Source of the DNA: Sphaerisporangium sp.
GTDB taxonomy: Bacteria; Actinomycetota; Actinomycetes; Streptosporangiales; Streptosporangiaceae
NCBI GenBank assembly: GCA_025964675.1
Contig: JAOPYI010000113.1
Span: 1-64,000 of the forward strand
Direction: 5' to 3'
DNA: 64,000 nucleotides
In this document: positions 60,766-64,000 of the stretch, piece after piece
Layout: every line of letters starts with the position of its first letter
How positions within the stretch are numbered: position 1 is the first letter of the stretch
Notes under the pieces: model-generated
Seen by the model: only the letters and a program-made list of their open reading frames with translations
Database searches by the model: none
Told to the model about the DNA's origin: nothing
Position numbers and translations under genes: made by a program

Positions 60766-61374
60766 GTGCGGTTACCTGAGCTGCGGGTGATGGGGGTCGA
60801 CCCCGGGCTGACCCGCTGCGGTCTCGGTGCCGTCGAAGGCAGGGCGGGCGGCGCGCTCTCGCTGGTCAAGGTGGGCGTCGCGCGCACCCCCGCCGGTGAC
60901 GACATCGGCGCTCGCCTGGTCGCGATAGAGGCCGAGATCGAGCTCTGGCTCGACGAGGTGAGGCCCGACGCCGTCGCGGTGGAGCGCGTCTTCAGCCAGA
61001 GCAACCTCCGCACCGTCATGGGCACCGCCCAGGCCTCCGCCGTGGCGATCGTCTGCGCCGCCCGGCGAGGTCTGCCCGTCGCGCTGCACACCCCGTCGGA
61101 GGTCAAGGCCGCGATCACGGGGTACGGCAACGCCGACAAGGCGCAGGTGGGCGCGATGGTGACCCGCCTGCTCCGGCTCGACGTCATGCCCAAACCCGCC
61201 GACGCCGCCGACGCCCTCGCCCTCGCCATCTGCCACATCTGGCGGGGCGGCACCCAGAACCGCCTCGCCGAGGCCGTGGCCAAGGCCAGGGGCGGCACCG
61301 CCGCCCGCGTGCCGGGAGCGCAAGGGGCCTCCGGCGTGGGCCGTGCCCGGCCCGCCAGGGGAGCGGCGCTGTGA
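60766..61374 (+). CDS. ruvC: crossover junction endodeoxyribonuclease RuvC
   Basis: A 202-residue RNase H-fold resolvase. Acidic residues: Asp in [19 protein letters not shown], Glu in [20 protein letters not shown], and the C-terminal Asp pair in [19 protein letters not shown]. It cuts Holliday junctions held by RuvAB. GTG 60766 lies seven bases after GGGGAGG; the GTG two codons earlier is too close to the ribosome site. A basic Ala/Arg-rich tail of about 25 residues extends beyond the family core. Its TGA overlaps the ruvA GTG. Confidence 0.95.
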   Translation: MRLPELRVMGVDPGLTRCGLGAVEGRAGGALSLVKVGVARTPAGDDIGARLVAIEAEIELWLDEVRPDAVAVERVFSQSNLRTVMGTAQASAVAIVCAARRGLPVALHTPSEVKAAITGYGNADKAQVGAMVTRLLRLDVMPKPADAADALALAICHIWRGGTQNRLAEAVAKARGGTAARVPGAQGASGVGRARPARGAAL

Positions 61375-61991
61375 TCTCCTCGGTCTCCGGGCGGGTCGCC
61401 GCCATCGCCCCCGACTCGGCGGTGGTCGAGGTCGGCGGCGTGGGCATCCTCGTCCACTGCACGCCCGGCACGCTCGCCACGCTCCACGTCGGCGAGGCGA
61501 CCCGGCTGGCCACCTCGCTTGTGGTCCGCGAGGAGTCGCTCACGCTCTTCGGCTTCGGCACCGACGACGAGCGCAGGGTCTTCGAGATGGTCCAGACCGC
61601 CTCGGGCGTCGGCCCGAAGCTCGCGCTCGCCATGCTCGCCGTCCACGCGCCGAACGCGCTGCGGGTCGCGGTAGCGAGCGCCGACGTCAAGGCGCTCACC
61701 ATGGTCCCCGGCATCGGGCAGAAGGGCGCGCAGCGCATCATCCTCGAGCTGAAGGACAAGCTGGGCACGCCCGACGCGGCCGTCGCCGCCGCGCTCAACG
61801 GCCAGGCGAAGAAGCCCGCCTGGCGCGAGCAGGTGCATTCGGGGCTCGTCGGCCTCGGATACTCCGCGAAGGACGCCGACGAGGCGATCTCGATCGTGTC
61901 CCCCGAGGCCGACGCGGAGCTGGCCGCCGGGCGCACCCCCGCGGTGGCGGCCTTGCTCAAGGCGGCCCTGCGGGCCCTGAGCGTCCGATAG
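61371..61991 (+). CDS. ruvA: Holliday junction branch migration protein RuvA
   Basis: A 206-residue Ruv[21 protein letters not shown] with [14 protein letters not shown] forms the OB-fold, [20 protein letters not shown] and [20 protein letters not shown] the two helix-hairpin-helix motifs, and the C-terminal domain [20 protein letters not shown] contacts RuvB. The tetramer holds four-way junctions flat. GTG 61371 overlaps the ruvC stop (GTGA). Confidence 0.96.
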   Translation: MISSVSGRVAAIAPDSAVVEVGGVGILVHCTPGTLATLHVGEATRLATSLVVREESLTLFGFGTDDERRVFEMVQTASGVGPKLALAMLAVHAPNALRVAVASADVKALTMVPGIGQKGAQRIILELKDKLGTPDAAVAAALNGQAKKPAWREQVHSGLVGLGYSAKDADEAISIVSPEADAELAAGRTPAVAALLKAALRALSVR

Positions 61992-62001
61992 GGGCCGCCG
62001 G

Positions 62002-63051
62002 ATGAGCCTGGACAGAGATCTCGTGTCGCCCGACGCGGAGGGCGACGAGCAGGCGATCGAGTCGGCGCTGCGTCCCAAGCGGCTGAGCGAGTTCATCGGC
62101 CAGGGCCGGGTGCGCGAGCAGCTCTCCTTGGTGCTCGAAAGCGCGGTGCGCCGCAAACGGCCGCCCGACCACGTCCTGATGAGCGGCTCGCCCGGGCTCG
62201 GCAAGACCACCCTCGCGATGATCGTCGCGGCGGAGCTCGGCATGCCCCTCCGGCTGACCTCCGGGCCCGCCCTGGAGCGGGCCGGAGACCTCGCGTCGAT
62301 CCTCTCGACCCTGGCTGAGGGCGAGGTGCTGTTCATCGACGAGATCCACCGCATGGCCCGCCCCGCCGAGGAGATGCTCTACCTCGCCATGGAGGACTTC
62401 CGGGTCGACATCGTCGTCGGCAAGGGGCCAGGGGCGACCGCGATCCCGCTGGAGATCGCGCCGTTCACGCTGGTGGGGGCCACGACCCGCGCCGGCCTGC
62501 TACCCGCCCCGCTGCGCGACCGGTTCGGCTTCGTCGCCCATATGGACTTCTACGACGTCGAGGAGCTCGAGCAGGTGCTGCGCCGCTCCTCGCGCCTGCT
62601 GTCGCTCGGCCTTCCCGACGAGGCCGCGCACGAGATCGCCCGCAGGTCACGCGGCACACCCCGCATCGCCAACCGCCTGCTCAGGCGGGTGCGCGACTTC
62701 GCCGAGGTGCGCACAGAAGGCGTCATCACCAGAGACATCGCCTCCGCGGCCCTCAACCTCTACGAGGTCGACGCCGAAGGGCTCGACCGGCTCGACCGGG
62801 CTGTTCTGGCCGCGCTGCTGCGCAAGTTCGGCGGCGGTCCCGTCGGGCTGTCCACGCTCGCCGTGGCGGTGGGGGAGGAGCCCGAGACCGTCGAGGTCGT
62901 CGCCGAGCCCTTCCTGGTGCGTCAGGGCCTGCTCGCCCGCACTCCCCGAGGGCGGGTGGCGACGGCCTCCGCCTGGGCCCACCTGGGCCTGACCCCTCCG
63001 CCGGACGCCTTCGGCGCGATCGGCCACCCGGCGCTCTTCGACGACCCCTGA
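62002..63051 (+). CDS. ruvB: Holliday junction branch migration ATPase RuvB
   Basis: A 349-residue AAA+ motor. Walker A is [20 protein letters not shown], Walker [19 protein letters not shown], sensor 1 [20 protein letters not shown] (arginine finger region), sensor 2 [20 protein letters not shown], and the C-terminal winged helix VALLRKFGG-type segment [20 protein letters not shown]. It pumps DNA through RuvA-bound junctions. ATG 62002 comes ten bases after the ruvA stop. Third gene of the ruvCAB operon; a terminator-like hairpin follows. Confidence 0.97.
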   Translation: MSLDRDLVSPDAEGDEQAIESALRPKRLSEFIGQGRVREQLSLVLESAVRRKRPPDHVLMSGSPGLGKTTLAMIVAAELGMPLRLTSGPALERAGDLASILSTLAEGEVLFIDEIHRMARPAEEMLYLAMEDFRVDIVVGKGPGATAIPLEIAPFTLVGATTRAGLLPAPLRDRFGFVAHMDFYDVEELEQVLRRSSRLLSLGLPDEAAHEIARRSRGTPRIANRLLRRVRDFAEVRTEGVITRDIASAALNLYEVDAEGLDRLDRAVLAALLRKFGGGPVGLSTLAVAVGEEPETVEVVAEPFLVRQGLLARTPRGRVATASAWAHLGLTPPPDAFGAIGHPALFDDP

Positions 63052-63111
63052 TCGTCCTGACAGGCTGTCTTTACAACGATCTCCGGTCGCTCAGCGCCTC
63101 ACACAGGCGCC

Positions 63112-63131
63112 CGGCCCCTGGTGAGGGGCCG
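63112..63131 (+). terminator. hairpin after ruvB
   Basis: CGGCCCC (63112-63118) pairs with GGGGCCG (63125-63131) around TGGTGA. It lies about 60 bases after the ruvB stop in a 346-base gap without genes. No U-run. Confidence 0.5.
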
Positions 63132-63260
63132 TCCGCCGTGCTTTCGCGGGTCGCGCACCACGGCGGGGCGGCGATGGCGTGAAAGTTTCAAGCCTCCTGT
63201 ATCTGCTGGTCACAGATCGGTGACAACGGGAACTTTCCAGCGTGCCGGAGCGTGGGTTCG

Positions 63261-63290
63261 TTGCCGGGCATTGACAAGCTCGCCTAAACT
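63261..63290 (+). promoter_or_regulatory. promoter candidate for yajC-secD
   Basis: TTGCCG (63261-63266) and TAAACT (63285-63290) are 18 bases apart, in the gap between ruvB and yajC. The start codon of yajC is about 108 bases downstream. A GTCAC/GTGAC dyad lies at 63209-63224. Confidence 0.4.
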
Positions 63291-63397
63291 CCGTGGCTTG
63301 GCTGGCTGTGTACGCTGACATGATCAGAGTGTGGCCGTGCCGACGTCGCCAGACATCCGGTGCCAGGCCGGTCAGTTCTTAATCGGAAGGAAGCCCC

Positions 63398-63769
63398 GTG
63401 CAGGGCCTTGGATCATTCGTGCCACTGATCTTGCTGGTCGTGGTTTTTTACTTCCTGCTCATCCGCCCGCAGCGCAAGCGGCAGCAGGAGCAGGCGCAGA
63501 TGCAGAGAAGCCTGTTGCCGGGCACCCGGGTGATGACCACCACCGGCCTGTTCGCGACCGTCTCGGCGATCGAGGATGACGACGTGATCCTGGAGATCGC
63601 GCCAGGCGTCGAGACCCGATGGGTCAAGGCGTCCATCGGTCGCGTGCTGACCCCGGTGGAGGAGACGGTGGACAATGAAGAAGGCGCACATGACACCGTC
63701 ACCGACGAGACGGTGATCGACACCCCTCCGCACAGGGGAGACGAGGGCTCGACTAATCAGAAGTCCTGA
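63398..63769 (+). CDS. yajC: preprotein translocase subunit YajC
   Basis: A 123-residue single-span membrane protein. SFVPLILLVVVFYFLLIRPQ then RKRQQEQAQMQ is the hallmark YajC helix with basic cytoplasmic flank; the soluble part LLPGTRVMTTTGLFATVSAI, DVILEIAPGVETRWVKASIG is conserved, with an acidic C-terminal tail. YajC associates with SecD and SecF at the Sec translocon. GTG 63398 follows GGAAGGAAG. secD starts 42 bases after its stop, as in other actinobacteria. Confidence 0.93.
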   Translation: MQGLGSFVPLILLVVVFYFLLIRPQRKRQQEQAQMQRSLLPGTRVMTTTGLFATVSAIEDDDVILEIAPGVETRWVKASIGRVLTPVEETVDNEEGAHDTVTDETVIDTPPHRGDEGSTNQKS

Positions 63770-63811
63770 GTAGGCTCACCGCAAACCCCTTGACGAAAGA
63801 ACTGACCACCA

Positions 63812-64000
63812 GTGGCCCCATCGACCAGCAGCCAGAGTAGGCCGGGACGTGTACTCCTGGCGCTCCTGGCACTCATCCTCGCCATGGGCGCGACGATGCT
63901 GATTCAAAAGGCATTCGTCCCGAAGTACGCACTCGATCTCGCCGGCGGGACCACGGTGACGCTGTCACCGGTCACGCAGGCCGGCGCGGCTCCGTCCCAG
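63812..64000 (+). CDS. secD: protein translocase subunit SecD (partial, N-terminus)
   Basis: The first 63 codons of SecD, cut by the window edge. GTG 63812 starts VAPSTSSQSRPGRVLLALLA, with a first membrane helix (VLLALLALILAMGATMLI) and the conserved start of the large periplasmic domain YALDLAGGTTVTLSPVTQ, matching the GxDLxGGTxxxL pattern of SecD. SecDF uses the proton gradient to help complete export. No strong ribosome site is visible. It belongs to the yajC-secD-secF operon. Confidence 0.88.
   Translation, partial: MAPSTSSQSRPGRVLLALLALILAMGATMLIQKAFVPKYALDLAGGTTVTLSPVTQAGAAPSQ

Noticed and set aside
63209-63224. GTCAC-N6-GTGAC dyad before yajC as a specific operator
   Set aside because: Five-base arms are short enough to arise by chance and no regulator is implied by the context.

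Overview
The window is a 64 kb piece of a high-GC actinobacterial chromosome. GTG and TTG starts are frequent. Lineage markers include Lsr2, an F420-type (deazaflavin) reductase, PimA/PatA/PIP-synthase genes for phosphatidylinositol mannosides, a DosR/DosS-like dormancy regulon, a SPW-repeat protein and TANNNT boxes 6-7 nt before start codons (leaderless genes). Gene content suits Streptosporangiales (Streptosporangium/Nonomuraea-like), but genus is inference; no rRNA or tRNA gene was seen. LAYOUT. 1-5.9 kb is a patchy accessory zone: a winged-helix protein, a divergent HxlR regulator with an SDR/F420-reductase pair, an intact epoxide hydrolase, and at least six broken remnants (two epoxide hydrolase tails, a P-loop fragment, a transposase fragment, an SDR, an integrase tail), plus an AT-rich islet coding a 59-residue membrane protein. 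5.9-13.4 kb encodes secreted polymer enzymes: a PHB-depolymerase-type esterase, a ThuA/DUF1080/F5-8C protein and a PQQ-type sugar dehydrogenase with PKD, CBM6 and F5-8C modules. 13.6-19.4 kb holds membrane and stress genes (SPW protein, a truncated topoisomerase IB, a Holin-X-like protein, DUF3618), an HSL-type esterase, a FluC-DUF190-FluC fluoride operon and NAD kinase. Lsr2 follows, then about 0.9 kb without a clear gene. 21.1-26.6 kb is the most unusual block: an ECF-like sigma factor, a small C-terminal beta-domain protein, a cytosolic subtilase without a signal peptide and a divergent TPR-CHAT caspase-like protease. 26.8-33.7 kb is a compact DosR-type regulon (alcohol dehydrogenase, CBS-BON, universal stress protein, GAF histidine kinase, LuxR regulator, Hsp20, DUF1876) with recognisable DosR-like boxes before three genes. 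33.7-36.1 kb has a BpsA-like aminopropyltransferase and a GH25 lysozyme. From 36.2 kb to the end the conserved actinobacterial order thrS-HIT-(...)-pgsA-patA-pimA-...-pdxS-...-pdxT-yebC-...-ruvCAB-yajC-secD is preserved. Between HIT and pgsA lie about 11.7 kb with a membrane phosphatase-like protein, a lipoprotein, a MauE/MauD/Cys-rich Tat-exported module, selB, a GHL10 hydrolase and EF-G2. HOW THEY WORK TOGETHER. The conserved tail supports housekeeping: threonyl-tRNA, PIM lipid anchors, vitamin B6, Holliday junction resolution and Sec export. The DosR cluster is probably a hypoxia or redox dormancy response. The sigma/subtilase/CHAT block looks like a protease-controlled transcription switch, and the Mau-like block like a maturation system for an exported Cys-rich protein. 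Both are inferences from motifs and gene order. No CRISPR array, prophage or complete insertion sequence was found.
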